Below are positions 54,056-63,048 of a stretch of 64,000 nt of DNA, one piece after another. Both the position numbers and the translations under genes were made by a program. Below the pieces are notes generated by a model that saw only the letters and a program-made list of their open reading frames with translations, made no database searches and was not told the origin of the DNA. Positions within the stretch are counted from its first letter, which is position 1. Every line of letters starts with the position of its first letter. The DNA lies in the NCBI GenBank assembly GCA_002748265.1, contig PDRY01000019.1, positions 1-64,000 on the forward strand. The letters are read 5' to 3'. This DNA is from Rhodobacterales bacterium (GTDB taxonomy: Bacteria > Pseudomonadota > Alphaproteobacteria > Rhodobacterales > Rhodobacteraceae).

Positions 54056-54889
54056 TTAGCGCCCGAGCTTGGCGTGGACTTCGTCCAGGTCGATCTCTCC
54101 GATCGGCATTTTGTTGGACGGATCCTCAGCATCGTATTTGAACATGAGGAAGTCGTTCTTGTAGATCTCATAGACGAGATGCATCGACAGATCGTCGAAA
54201 TAGTCTTCGACCGGATGCGCCCGCTTGGGACCGTGGCCTTCGCTTTCATTGAAGCGCGGCACCTCGTCCAGCTTGATCTCGTGCGGGGTCTCGATGGCGT
54301 CCAGAACAGACTGCATCCCGTCGTTGAACTTTTCGGTCCAGAAAATGTTGTCGTAGCGCCCGCCATTCACGATGAAGGTCGACACATGGCCCGACATGGC
54401 AGACCAATGGATGTCCGGCTCCATCGGGCGGCGCCAGCGGATGGTGTCGCGGGCGAATAGCAGGAACCGGCGGAAGCTCTTGATCTGGTCGAACTCGAAC
54501 CCGTCCTCGGGGCTGCCGACCTCGATGCCGTATTTCTGGATCAGAAGCGGCACGAGGTTCCCGCGATACCGCTTCCCGTTGCGCTGAATGCCGCAGATCT
54601 TGTCGAAGAAGGATGACAGGATCCGCGTGTAGGGGTTGCGCACGCAGGTGAAAGTGTAGGTCGTCTGCTCTTTCACGCGCTTGGTGATCAGGGGCTGGCT
54701 CGCCTCCATCGCCCATTTGTGCATCCCGCCGGTGGCATCGTGGATGTCGCCGTCAAAGTATTCTCCGTGGTCGGAAAAATACATGATCTGACCGATGGTC
54801 GAACACGCGCATTTCGGCACGACCCGATAGACCACGCTTTCACTTTCAGTCATCCAGGTGCCCGGAAAGCCCATTGCCTTATCCTTCAC
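54056..54889 (-). CDS. Carbohydrate sulfotransferase family 2
   Basis: Transfers sulfate from PAPS, probably to a glycan or glycolipid. In the 277-residue product the PAPS 5'-phosphosulfate loop is VPKCACSTIG (about residues 24-33). The 3'-phosphate motif is FTCVRNPYTRILSSFFDK (about 80-97), both in the order of Sulfotransfer_2 enzymes. It is divergent from a GT14 glycosyltransferase gene (107 bases between starts), suggesting that the pair builds a sulfated sugar structure. This is the functional opposite of the sulfatase at 863-2986. Confidence 0.87.
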   Translation of the reverse strand: MKDKAMGFPGTWMTESESVVYRVVPKCACSTIGQIMYFSDHGEYFDGDIHDATGGMHKWAMEASQPLITKRVKEQTTYTFTCVRNPYTRILSSFFDKICGIQRNGKRYRGNLVPLLIQKYGIEVGSPEDGFEFDQIKSFRRFLLFARDTIRWRRPMEPDIHWSAMSGHVSTFIVNGGRYDNIFWTEKFNDGMQSVLDAIETPHEIKLDEVPRFNESEGHGPKRAHPVEDYFDDLSMHLVYEIYKNDFLMFKYDAEDPSNKMPIGEIDLDEVHAKLGR

Positions 54890-54996
54890 GACTTTTCGTC
54901 TTCACTGAGCACAAATCGCAAACTTCCCCTGTTTATTCAACGTCCATGGCGGTTATCTAGGGCGCAGCAGTACGACTGAGCGTTTTCGGAGACACA

Positions 54997-56574
54997 ATGG
55001 CGCAGATTGCCTTCATCCTTTTGTGCCACAAGGACCCCCAGGCCATCGTCCGCCAGGCGGAGCAACTGACAGCGCTCGGGGATTTCATCTCGATCCACTT
55101 TGATGCCCGCGCCCCGCGCTCCGCATTCGAGACGATCCGCAACGGGCTCAAGGACAACCCGCGCGTCACCTACGCCACCAAGCGGATCAAATGCGGCTGG
55201 GGAGAATGGAGCCTCGTCGAAGCCACGCTCTACGCCATCGAAGCCGCTGTGCGCGATTTCCCCCGCGCGACCCATTTCTACATGGTGTCGGGCGATTGCA
55301 TGGCGATCAAAAGCCGGGACTACGCCGCGCGGTTCCTGGATGCGGATGATTGCGACTATGTGGAAAGCTTCGATTTCTTCGAAAGCGACTGGATCAAGAC
55401 CGGGCTCAAGGAAGAGCGGCTGATCTACCGCCACTGGTTCAATGAGCGCACCCAGAAACGCCGGTTCTACGGAATGCTGCGGCTTCAGCAATGGCTGGGC
55501 CTCACCCGGGAGATCCCGCAGGACATCGAGGTGCAGATCGGGTCGCAATGGTGGTGCCTGCGCCGCAAGACGATCGAAGCGATCCTCGAATTCACCCGCA
55601 CCCGCCCTGACGTGATGCGGTTCTTTCGGACGTCTTGGATCCCGGACGAAACCTTCTTTCAGACCCTGGTGCGCCACCTGGTCCCCCGCGCGGAGATCCG
55701 CACCCGGACACTGACCTTCCTGATGTTCTCGGACTATGGGATGCCGGTGACGTTCTACAACGATCACTACGATCTGTTGCTTGCGCAGGACTTCCTGTTC
55801 GCCCGCAAGATCAGCGGTGAGGCCAAGCAGCTCAAGGAGCGGCTCGGTCGGCTCTTTGCTTCGGATCAGACCGAATTCCAGATTTCGGGCGAAGGGCGGT
55901 CGCTGTTCAAGTTCCTGACCGGACAGGGTCGTGTCGGGCGCCGCTTCGCGCCCCGGTTCTGGGAAACCGAAGCCACACTGGGCCGCGACCGTGAATTGCT
56001 GATTGTCACCTGTAAGAAATGGCACGTCGCCAAACGCCTGGTGCGGAAGATCCGCGAGGAAACGGGGATCACGGCTCTCGACTACCTGTTCGATGAAGAA
56101 AGCACCCCCCTGCCCGATCTGGGCGGGATCGAAGGCAAGCTGAGCAAGCGGGCCCGCCACCGCCGCGCGCTGATGCGGATGCTGTTCGACTATCACGACA
56201 CCGACCGGATCCTGATCTGCGTTGATACGGTCCGGCTCGATCTGATCGAAGATTTCTACTCCGACCTCTCGAAAACCCGCCTGCTCGAGATCGACTGCTC
56301 CATGACCGACGACTACCTGATCGGTCACGCCATGCGCGTCGGGCTCGCCGGGGAACGCACGCCCGATGCCACCATGCGCCAGATCCTGCCCACCATCCGC
56401 CAGGACGTCCAAAGCGAAAGCGAACGCATCCGCGATAAGCAGTTCGAGCTGTTCGACCGCATCCGCGAGGTGAACACGCCCGAAGAAAACGCCCCCGCCA
56501 TCGGGCGCTTTTTGTCGGTGGACGACGAGACCGCAAAGCGCATCGCCCAAACCCCGCATCTCTTCGTAGACTAG
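54997..56574 (+). CDS. Core-2/I-branching-type N-acetylglucosaminyltransferase (GT14) with extra C-terminal domain
   Basis: A 525-residue protein. The N-terminal half has the GT14 pattern: AQIAFILLCHKDPQAIVRQA, ISIHFDARAP, HFYMVSGDCMAIKS, QIGSQWWCLRRKTIEAIL and the WIPDETFFQTLV acceptor block. The C-terminal 230 residues (from about 290) form a second domain of the kind called DUF5928 in Rhodobacteraceae. It contains ITCKKWHVAKRLVRKI and MRRQIL-type segments that may bind a nucleotide (ELLIVTCKKWH); I do not know its function. Divergent from the sulfotransferase. The acceptor glycan is unknown. Confidence 0.86.
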   Translation: MAQIAFILLCHKDPQAIVRQAEQLTALGDFISIHFDARAPRSAFETIRNGLKDNPRVTYATKRIKCGWGEWSLVEATLYAIEAAVRDFPRATHFYMVSGDCMAIKSRDYAARFLDADDCDYVESFDFFESDWIKTGLKEERLIYRHWFNERTQKRRFYGMLRLQQWLGLTREIPQDIEVQIGSQWWCLRRKTIEAILEFTRTRPDVMRFFRTSWIPDETFFQTLVRHLVPRAEIRTRTLTFLMFSDYGMPVTFYNDHYDLLLAQDFLFARKISGEAKQLKERLGRLFASDQTEFQISGEGRSLFKFLTGQGRVGRRFAPRFWETEATLGRDRELLIVTCKKWHVAKRLVRKIREETGITALDYLFDEESTPLPDLGGIEGKLSKRARHRRALMRMLFDYHDTDRILICVDTVRLDLIEDFYSDLSKTRLLEIDCSMTDDYLIGHAMRVGLAGERTPDATMRQILPTIRQDVQSESERIRDKQFELFDRIREVNTPEENAPAIGRFLSVDDETAKRIAQTPHLFVD

Positions 56575-56583
56575 GAGCCCGCC

Positions 56584-56946
56584 ATGACCGCCTATGACGA
56601 CAGCAACATCTTCGCCAAGATCCTGCGCGGGGAGATCCCTTGCGACAAGGTCGCGGAAAACGATCACGCGCTTGCCTTCAACGACATCCAGCCGCAGGCG
56701 CCGGTGCATATGCTGGTGATCCCGAAGGGCCCCTATGTCAGCTATGACGATTTCGCCCGCGATGCCTCGGCTGAGGAAATCGCCGGGTTTCACCGGCTGG
56801 TGGCCGAGATCACCGCGCCGCTAACCGCGGGTTTCCGCGCGATCACCAACGCCCGCACCGACGGTGTTCAGGAGGTGCCGCATTTCCACCTGCACATCCT
56901 CGGCGGGCGCCCGATGGGCCGGATGGTGGCAAAACAGGCCGAATAA
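56584..56946 (+). CDS. HIT-family purine nucleoside phosphoramidase (HinT-like)
   Basis: A 120-residue histidine-triad protein. SNIFAKILRGEIPCDKVAENDHALAF at the start and the catalytic triad HFHLHILGG near residue 100 (His-x-His-x-His) fit HinT, which hydrolyses adenosine 5'-phosphoramidates. The ATG follows a GGAG site nine bases after the GT14 stop, so it may be co-transcribed. Confidence 0.94.
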   Translation: MTAYDDSNIFAKILRGEIPCDKVAENDHALAFNDIQPQAPVHMLVIPKGPYVSYDDFARDASAEEIAGFHRLVAEITAPLTAGFRAITNARTDGVQEVPHFHLHILGGRPMGRMVAKQAE

Positions 56947-57008
56947 CGAAACAGCGCGCCGGGTCTGCAGGATCCGGCGCAGCGTGTATGACCATTTCGG
57001 AAGAGAAA

Positions 57009-57096
57009 TGGTGCCCAGAAGAGGACTCGAACCTCCACGTCCATACGGACACTAGCACCTGAAGCTAGCGCGTCTACCAATTCCGCCATCTGGGCA
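57009..57096 (-). tRNA. tRNA-Leu (CAG)
   Basis: Class II tRNA of 88 nucleotides read on the minus strand. Acceptor TGCCCAG pairs with CTGGGCA, the D-arm is typical, and anticodon stem GCTAGC/GCTAGT closes loop TTCAGGT with anticodon CAG. A long variable arm (GTCCGTATGGAC) and a GGTTCGAGTCC T-arm follow, and CCA is encoded. Confidence 0.95.
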
Positions 57097-57212
57097 CGGT
57101 TGGTGAGGAGGGCGTTTACGCGCTTGATTCCCCGCTGTCAACGCGATTTCGCAACCTTGTTTCCGGGCGGCGGCAGCGGTAAGCGTGGGACAGGTTTTCA
57201 GGAGGCGTGGCA

Positions 57213-58205
57213 ATGGCGCAGATGGTCACAATCTTCGGCGGGTCCGGCTTTGTCGGTCGCTATATCGCCCGGCGGATGGCTCAGGCTGGATGGCGGGTGC
57301 GGGTTGCATGCCGCAATCCGAATGAGGCGCTGTTCGTGCGCACCTACGGGGTTGTTGGCCAGGTCGATCCCATCGCCTGCAATATCCGCGACGATGCGTC
57401 GGTGTCGGCGGTGATCGACGGGGCCGATGCCGTGATCAACTGCGTGGGCATCCTGGATGAGCGCCGCGCCAATACGTTCGAAGCCGTTCAGGAGGAAGGC
57501 GCCGCCCGCGTCGCCCGGCTGAGCGCACAGCACGGCGTTGCGCGCCTTGTGCACATCTCCGCGATTGGCGCGGATGAGAACTCTGCCAGCGAATATGCCC
57601 GCACCAAAGCAGCAGGCGAAGCGGCCGTGCTGGAGCACATGCCCCGCGCCGTGATCTTGCGCCCGTCGATCATCTTTGGCCCCGAAGACGATTTCTTCAA
57701 CCGTTTCGGAGAGATGACCCGCATCTCCCCGATCGTCCCCGTCGTTGGCGCGAAGACGCGCTTCCAGCCGGTCTATGTGGATGATGTGGCCAAGGCCGCC
57801 GAACTGGCCGCCACCGGCAACGCCGCACCCGGCGTCTATGAGCTGGGCGGGCCGGATGTCGAAAGCTTCTACGACCTGATGCACCGGATGCTGAAGGTCA
57901 TCCGTCGCCGCCGCGCCGTCATGAGCCTGCCGTTTTGGATGGGAAGCCTTATGGGCCGGGTCTTTGGCATCGCCAACTGGCTCAGCTTTGGCATCGTTCC
58001 GAAGCCGGTCACCGTGGATCAGGTGCGCAATCTGCGCAACGACAATGTCGTGTCCGAAGACGCCAAGGGCTTTGAAGAGCTCGGGATCAAACCGGTCGCG
58101 ATGGAGGCGGTCCTGCCCGACTACCTGTGGCGCTTCCGCCCCCAAGGTCAGTATTCGGAAATCACCGCAAGCGCGCAGAACCTGCGCCACGACTCGAACG
58201 GTTAA
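57213..58205 (+). CDS. NDUFA9-like NAD(P)-binding protein (complex I-associated family)
   Basis: A 330-residue extended-SDR-like protein with the nucleotide motif VTIFGGSGFVGRYIAR. The YxxxK region is degenerate in the EYARTKAAGE stretch. NDUFA9-type blocks (RPSIIFGPEDDFFNRFGEM, PVVGAKTRFQPVYVDDVAKAA) are clear. Mitochondrial homologues are accessory complex I subunits; the bacterial role is unsettled. ATG 57213 follows GGAGG at seven bases; the GTG at 57207 is worse placed. Confidence 0.87.
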   Translation: MAQMVTIFGGSGFVGRYIARRMAQAGWRVRVACRNPNEALFVRTYGVVGQVDPIACNIRDDASVSAVIDGADAVINCVGILDERRANTFEAVQEEGAARVARLSAQHGVARLVHISAIGADENSASEYARTKAAGEAAVLEHMPRAVILRPSIIFGPEDDFFNRFGEMTRISPIVPVVGAKTRFQPVYVDDVAKAAELAATGNAAPGVYELGGPDVESFYDLMHRMLKVIRRRRAVMSLPFWMGSLMGRVFGIANWLSFGIVPKPVTVDQVRNLRNDNVVSEDAKGFEELGIKPVAMEAVLPDYLWRFRPQGQYSEITASAQNLRHDSNG

Positions 58206-58223
58206 GCCCGATAGCGGCGGCGA

Positions 58224-58529
58224 TCAAAGCTGCCGCGTCAACCGCTTCACATTCCGCTTGGTCTTGCGCGACAGCGGCTTCATAGCCGCGCGCGTGATCT
58301 GATCGGGGCGCTTGCCTTTGGCCGCCGCCTCCCCGGCCGCCATGGCGGCGCGGCTGAACGCAGGCCCCTTTTCCAGCACCATGCGCAGAGGCTCATCCGG
58401 CTTCATGCTCCAATAGCCCGCCATGCCGGACAACCGCAGCGCCATAACCATCTGCGTCTGATAGGTCAGTCTCCACCAATCAGCGCCAAGCTTGGCCATA
58501 TCGGCAGGCGTCGGAAACATGTTGGTCAT
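58224..58529 (-). CDS. Small phasin-like protein of unknown function
   Basis: A 101-residue helical protein: ADWWRLTYQTQMVMALRLSGMAGYWSM looks like the amphipathic start of phasin/polyhydroxyalkanoate granule-associated proteins. It then has an Ala-rich helix and a basic C-terminus (MKPLSRKTKRNVKRLTRQL). Function unknown; homologues are common in Rhodobacteraceae under uninformative names. ATG 58529 was preferred over the longer frame on the basis of the MTNMFPTPAD-type N-terminus. Confidence 0.72.
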   Translation of the reverse strand: MTNMFPTPADMAKLGADWWRLTYQTQMVMALRLSGMAGYWSMKPDEPLRMVLEKGPAFSRAAMAAGEAAAKGKRPDQITRAAMKPLSRKTKRNVKRLTRQL

Positions 58530-58586
58530 TGCGGATCCTCGGAATCGACAGGCGGGCATCAGGCCCGCCTGCCATAGGCACCATGC

Positions 58587-59975
58587 TCAGTTCGGGTTGT
58601 CCATACGGATCGCACAGCGCACCTTGCCCTGAACGGCGGTGGGCCAGATCACCTGGATCTGATCCTTGCCGCCCCCCTGCTGGGTCTGCACCCCAGGAAA
58701 CGCATAGCTCTTTGTGCCGTTGGCCTGCTTGATCTGGTTCTCCGGCGCGATGCTTTCCACCTTGCGGGCCCAGCCATCGAAGGGCAACTGCCCGCCCGTA
58801 TCGACCGTCCAGGTGCTCTGCGCACTGCTTTGGGTATGGCCCACGCTGAGCGGGTTGACCGTCTCCACATCGACGCCGTGGAAGACGTTATTCGCAAACA
58901 CGACGTTGCGCATCATGGACCGATCCAGATCGGCGATGGCGGTGTTCACCGTCTCCACCCGCCCGATGGAGCCGTTGAGCGATCGGAACACATTCCCCGT
59001 CACCGTCAGGCCGTGGATGAAATGACCCGGGCCGTAAGGCTTCACGACGATCCAGCGGAACCAATCGGCCACATCGTTATTGGTGAACGTATTCCCGGTG
59101 ATCGTCAGCCCACCAAAGGAATACTGGTTGCCCATGGCCGGGTCGGCCTCGTGCTCGTTGGTCCACTCAATCGCGTTGTTGTCGATATAGTTGCCGGGGA
59201 TCATCGTCTTGGGGTTGGTCTTGGTCAGGACCAGCCCACCCAAGCGCACGCCGTCGGGCTCATTGTCCCCGTGGAACCAGTGGTTGCCGGTCAGAATCGT
59301 CCCATCCCCGCCCAGCACGCAGAAATGGCGGAACCGCACGATCCGGTTGTCGCGGATCTTTACGTCATTGGCATTGGCGTTGAACACCAGCGTCCTGCGG
59401 GTCTGGGCCGGAGCGCTCGCCTCGTTCGACATGAACTGACAGCGATCAATCAGAAGATCCTGACATCCCCGCCCGATGGAGGTCAGCCCACGATCCGCCG
59501 GTTTGGTCATGTGGCAATCGCGCAGTTGGAACGCGAACCCGTCGCGCGCCATCAGAATGCCGCTCGACACACCGTTGCAGGCAAAGGTCACATTGTCGAA
59601 CTGGACATTGCTGAGCTTGTCGAAGCCATCAAACTCCAGCAGGTAGCGGAACCGCGTGAAGGTGAAAGTTTGCGTGCCCTCGGCGTCATAGAGCGGCGCG
59701 CTCAGGGTCAGGGTCTGCGCCCCGATATTGCGGTCCCGCACATAGATCTCGCGCCCGACACCGGTGCCCGTGACCAGCGATCCGATCTCGATATTGGCGA
59801 CGTTGGCGACGTTGCGCAGCGTCTTAGCAGAGCTGCGCGCATAGCTGGCCGAAGAGCTGACCACACGAGTGTTCCACGCCGCGCCGCTTACAGCGCTCAG
59901 CTCCCCGTTGCGGATGGTGCTACGCGCCCGGAATAAACAGAGCCTTGGACCACCGTGACGGAGGATCGCGTCCAT
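58587..59975 (-). CDS. Right-handed parallel beta-helix protein (GH28-related), N-terminally shortened
   Basis: The 462-residue product is rich in solenoid rungs: LEFDGFDKLSNVQFDNVTFACNG, IDRCQFMSN, ITGNTFTNNDV, LTVTGNVFRSLNG, VVFANNVFHG. It resembles the C-terminal two-thirds of longer Rhodobacteraceae proteins (about 750 residues from memory). Those begin with a carbohydrate-binding-like and a pectate-lyase start domain. Here the recognisable part begins only at ARSTIRNGELS, about 20 residues in, and the N-terminus abuts the comM promoter. No signal peptide and no strong ribosome site are visible. It is either a remnant or a shortened active form; GTG 60023 is an alternative start. Confidence 0.62.
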   Translation of the reverse strand: MDAILRHGGPRLCLFRARSTIRNGELSAVSGAAWNTRVVSSSASYARSSAKTLRNVANVANIEIGSLVTGTGVGREIYVRDRNIGAQTLTLSAPLYDAEGTQTFTFTRFRYLLEFDGFDKLSNVQFDNVTFACNGVSSGILMARDGFAFQLRDCHMTKPADRGLTSIGRGCQDLLIDRCQFMSNEASAPAQTRRTLVFNANANDVKIRDNRIVRFRHFCVLGGDGTILTGNHWFHGDNEPDGVRLGGLVLTKTNPKTMIPGNYIDNNAIEWTNEHEADPAMGNQYSFGGLTITGNTFTNNDVADWFRWIVVKPYGPGHFIHGLTVTGNVFRSLNGSIGRVETVNTAIADLDRSMMRNVVFANNVFHGVDVETVNPLSVGHTQSSAQSTWTVDTGGQLPFDGWARKVESIAPENQIKQANGTKSYAFPGVQTQQGGGKDQIQVIWPTAVQGKVRCAIRMDNPN

Positions 59976-59989
59976 TAACCATTCGTTAG
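59975..59989 (+). promoter_or_regulatory. CtrA-type box upstream of comM
   Basis: TTAACCATTCGTTAG matches the CtrA consensus TTAA-N7-TTAA with one mismatch (final G for A) and contains the favoured TTAACCAT half. It ends 24 bases before the comM ATG. Confidence 0.6.
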
Positions 59990-60013
59990 CCTTCCGCGCG
60001 GCAAACAAGGTTA

Positions 60014-61528
60014 ATGGTCGCACGCACGCATACGGTTGCCTTTCAAGGCATCGACGCCCGGTTGATCGAGGTGCAATGCGCCCTGTCGCCCGGCGTTCCG
60101 GGATTTGCCATTGTCGGCCTCCCGGACAAAGCAGTGACCGAAGCCCGCGAGCGGGTAAAATCGGCGCTGATTGAAATGCAGGTGGCGCTACCGTCGAAAC
60201 GGATCACCGTGAACCTGTCGCCCGCAGACTTGCCCAAAACCGGATCGCATTTCGACCTGCCCATCGCCCTGTCCGTCCTTTCCGCCATTGGTGTCCTGCC
60301 CGAAGACAGCGTGGCGGGGCTGGTGTCGCTTGGGGAGCTGTCACTGTCCGGCGCCCTGATCAGCGTGCCCGGAGTGCTTCCGTCCGCCCTGGCCACCGCC
60401 GAAGCCGGGCTGACCCTACTCTGCCCCGCCGCCTGCTCCGCCGAAGCGGCATGGGTCCCCGCCGCCGCGCCCTGCGGCGCTGAAACGCTGGGGCAGATCG
60501 TGTCTCACTTGAACGGCAAAGGGCCGCTGCCCCCTGCCGAACCCGGGGCCGCGCAGCCCGCCACAGGCGGCCCCTGCCTGTCGGACGTGCGCGGCCAGGC
60601 CCGCGCCAAACGCGCGCTCGAAATCGCGGCGGCAGGGCGTCATCACCTGATGATGGTCGGCCCGCCGGGATCGGGGAAGTCGATGCTGGCGCAACGACTC
60701 CCCGGCATTCTGCCCCCGCTGCGCCCGGAAGAGGCGCTCGAAAGCTCGATGATCCATTCGTTGGCCGGACACCTCGGAGAGGGCGGGCTGCTGACAGATC
60801 GGCCCTTCTGCGACCCGCACCATACGGCCTCGCAGGCGGCCATTGTGGGTGGCGGGAAAGGCGCGCGGCCCGGACAGGTGTCGCTGGCTCACCACGGCGT
60901 GCTGTTCATGGACGAGCTGCCAGAGTTCTCACGCAATGTGCTGAACAGCCTCCGCCAACCGATTGAGACAGGGGAAATTCTGATCGCCCGCGCGCAAGCG
61001 AACATGCGCTACCCGAGCCGCTTCCTGTTGGTGGCCGCCGCCAACCCGTGCCGCTGCGGTTATCTTGCGGATGCAGGCCGGGCCTGCGGGCGTGCGCCTG
61101 CCTGCGGACAGGACTACCTCGGCCGCGTCTCGGGGCCCCTCATGGATCGGTTCGATCTGCGGATCGAGCTGCCACCCGTCGCGATCTCCGATCTCGATCG
61201 CCCCCCGGATGGCGAGCGGTCCGAAACCGTCCGCGCCCGCGTCAAAGCAGCGCGCGACCGCCAGGCGGACCGATTTCAGGACATCCCCGGGGCGACCGTC
61301 AATGCCGATGCCGGACCCGATCTGCTCGACAGGTTCGCCCGCCCCGACGACGAAGGACGCAGACTGCTGGCGCGCATCTCTGACAAGTTCTCGCTCACCG
61401 CGCGGGGCTATCACCGGCTGCTGCGCGTGGCACGCACCATCGCGGATCTGTCCGACGCCGATCAGATCGCGGCCAACCACATCGCAGAAGCCGCGAGTTT
61501 CCGGGTCACATTTCTAAGCGGGCACTAA
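60014..61528 (+). CDS. comM: Competence-associated AAA ATPase ComM (YifB)
   Basis: A 504-residue Mg-chelatase-like hexameric helicase that extends recombination tracts during natural transformation. The N-terminal ChlI domain (TVAFQGIDARLIEVQCALSPGVPGFAIVGLPDKAV), Walker A MVGPPGSGKSMLA, Walker B VLFMDELPEFSR and a Cys-rich NPCRCGY--GRACGRAPACGQDYLGRVSGPLMDRFDL segment are present. In Rhodobacter, com genes serve gene-transfer-agent recipients under CtrA control, and a CtrA-like box lies just upstream. It is divergent from the shortened beta-helix gene. Confidence 0.95.
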   Translation: MVARTHTVAFQGIDARLIEVQCALSPGVPGFAIVGLPDKAVTEARERVKSALIEMQVALPSKRITVNLSPADLPKTGSHFDLPIALSVLSAIGVLPEDSVAGLVSLGELSLSGALISVPGVLPSALATAEAGLTLLCPAACSAEAAWVPAAAPCGAETLGQIVSHLNGKGPLPPAEPGAAQPATGGPCLSDVRGQARAKRALEIAAAGRHHLMMVGPPGSGKSMLAQRLPGILPPLRPEEALESSMIHSLAGHLGEGGLLTDRPFCDPHHTASQAAIVGGGKGARPGQVSLAHHGVLFMDELPEFSRNVLNSLRQPIETGEILIARAQANMRYPSRFLLVAAANPCRCGYLADAGRACGRAPACGQDYLGRVSGPLMDRFDLRIELPPVAISDLDRPPDGERSETVRARVKAARDRQADRFQDIPGATVNADAGPDLLDRFARPDDEGRRLLARISDKFSLTARGYHRLLRVARTIADLSDADQIAANHIAEAASFRVTFLSGH

Positions 61529-61550
61529 GCCGCACTGCGCGGCGTCAGTG

Positions 61551-62513
61551 TCAGGAAACAGCCCCCTGACGCGCAACCAAGCGCGCTTCGATGGCATCCC
61601 AAATCTGTCCCGCCACGTCGATCCCGTCGAAGCGTTCAAGTTCCTGAATGCCGGTCGGGGAGGTCACGTTGATCTCCGTCAACCAGTCTCCGATCACATC
61701 GATCCCGACGAAAACCTGCCCCTTCTCGCGCAGGCGCGGGCCGATGGCGGCGCAAATCTCCCGGTCGCGCTCGGTTAGAGCCACCGGCTCCGCACGACCG
61801 CCGACATGCATATTCGAACGCGTCTCGCCCTTCTGCGGCACCCGGTTGATCGCGCCAACCGGCTCCCCGTCGACGAGGATCACACGCTTGTCGCCCTTAG
61901 ACACCGAGGGCAGGAACTTCTGCGCGATCAAAGGTTCACGGCTGATTCCGGTGAACAGCTCATAAAGAGACGACAGATTGGAGTCGTCCGGCGAAAGCTT
62001 GAACACACCCGCCCCGCCGTTGCCGTAAAGCGGCTTGAGGATGATGGTGCCATGATCCGCCCGGAACGCGCGGATCTCATCGATCGAGCGCGTCACCATC
62101 GTCGGCGGTGTCAAATCAGGGTAGTCCAGCACCATCAGCTTTTCGGGATAGTTTCGCACCCAGAACGGGTCATTGACGACCAGCGTCTGATCGCTCACCC
62201 GATCCAGCAGGTGAGTGGTCGTGATATACCCCATATCGAACGGAGGATCCTGCCGCAGCCAAACCACATCGAAGCTGGTTAGATCGCGATACTCCTCGTC
62301 GCCAAGGCTGACGTGATCGCCCTGAACGCGGCGCACAGTGAACGAGCGCCCGACCGCCCCCACCTGACCTTCGCGATAGGTGAGGCTGTCAGGGTGGTAG
62401 GTAAAAAGCTCGAAACCCCGATCCTGAGCCGATTCCGCCAAACGGAACGTGCTGTCGGCGTCAATCGACACCGATTCGATAGGGTCCATCTGAAAAGCGA
62501 TCCTGCGCGACAT
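61551..62513 (-). CDS. gshB: Glutathione synthetase
   Basis: ATP-grasp ligase joining gamma-glutamylcysteine and glycine; 320 residues. The N-terminal [43 protein letters not shown], the ATP-grasp [36 protein letters not shown] and [13 protein letters not shown] blocks are all clear. It lies downstream of yraN and rsmI on the same strand, a conserved order. Confidence 0.97.
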   Translation of the reverse strand: MSRRIAFQMDPIESVSIDADSTFRLAESAQDRGFELFTYHPDSLTYREGQVGAVGRSFTVRRVQGDHVSLGDEEYRDLTSFDVVWLRQDPPFDMGYITTTHLLDRVSDQTLVVNDPFWVRNYPEKLMVLDYPDLTPPTMVTRSIDEIRAFRADHGTIILKPLYGNGGAGVFKLSPDDSNLSSLYELFTGISREPLIAQKFLPSVSKGDKRVILVDGEPVGAINRVPQKGETRSNMHVGGRAEPVALTERDREICAAIGPRLREKGQVFVGIDVIGDWLTEINVTSPTGIQELERFDGIDVAGQIWDAIEARLVARQGAVS

Positions 62514-62585
62514 GGGTATCCTCCAAGTGGTTGAGAGGAAACTGACCTCTGGCGGTCAGGTTTTCAATCCATGTCTGTCGTGACG

Positions 62586-63023
62586 TCAATCAATGCCCCA
62601 GAAGGCGTTTTCCACGATCTGCACACCACCCTGTCCGTCAACAGCAGCGATATCAAAACGCATATCCGTCAACTGGCCCCGCGGCTGGCCCGCCACATAC
62701 TCTGTTGCGGCGCGCATGATCCGGCGCGCCTGCCGCTGGGTGACACGCGCGATCGCGGCCTCAAAGCTTTTGCTTTTCTTGACTTCGACGAAGATCAACC
62801 CGGCGCCATCTTGCAGGATCAAATCGATCTCCCCGCTTCGCCCACGCCACCGCTGCGCGACAACGGCATGACCCGCAAGACCGTAGCGCCGCGCGACGAT
62901 TTCTTCTGCTGCGGCCCCTGCCAGATAATTCGTCGCGCCCCGACGCTGGCGCGGCATCGCGGGCCCAACCGAAGATCGCTCCAACGCATATGTGGTCATC
63001 CCGCCCGCCCTTGGCTTTCCCAT
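62586..63023 (-). CDS. yraN: YraN-family (UPF0102) endonuclease-like protein
   Basis: A 145-residue protein with the PD-(D/E)XK fold of YraN: RGATNYLAGAAAEEIVARRYG, then GEIDLILQDGAGLIFVEVKKSKSFEAA, with the catalytic-type D and E-x-K. Function is unknown in detail. The start is uncertain: 63023 gives MGKPRAGG, and ATG 62999 (MTTYALE) has a more purine-rich upstream. It lies between rsmI and gshB. Confidence 0.9.
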   Translation of the reverse strand: MGKPRAGGMTTYALERSSVGPAMPRQRRGATNYLAGAAAEEIVARRYGLAGHAVVAQRWRGRSGEIDLILQDGAGLIFVEVKKSKSFEAAIARVTQRQARRIMRAATEYVAGQPRGQLTDMRFDIAAVDGQGGVQIVENAFWGID

Positions 63024-63048
63024 TCAAGGGCACGCTCGCACAAATCAC

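Noticed and set aside
54937-56793. A 618-codon minus-strand frame over the GT14 gene
   Set aside because: It is antisense to a well-supported gene and its composition is that of a codon shadow.
56956-56980. GCGCCGG...CCGGCGC hairpin after the HIT gene as a terminator
   Set aside because: The stem is only seven bases with no T-run on either strand, and it lies between convergent hit and tRNA-Leu, so I could not call it with confidence.
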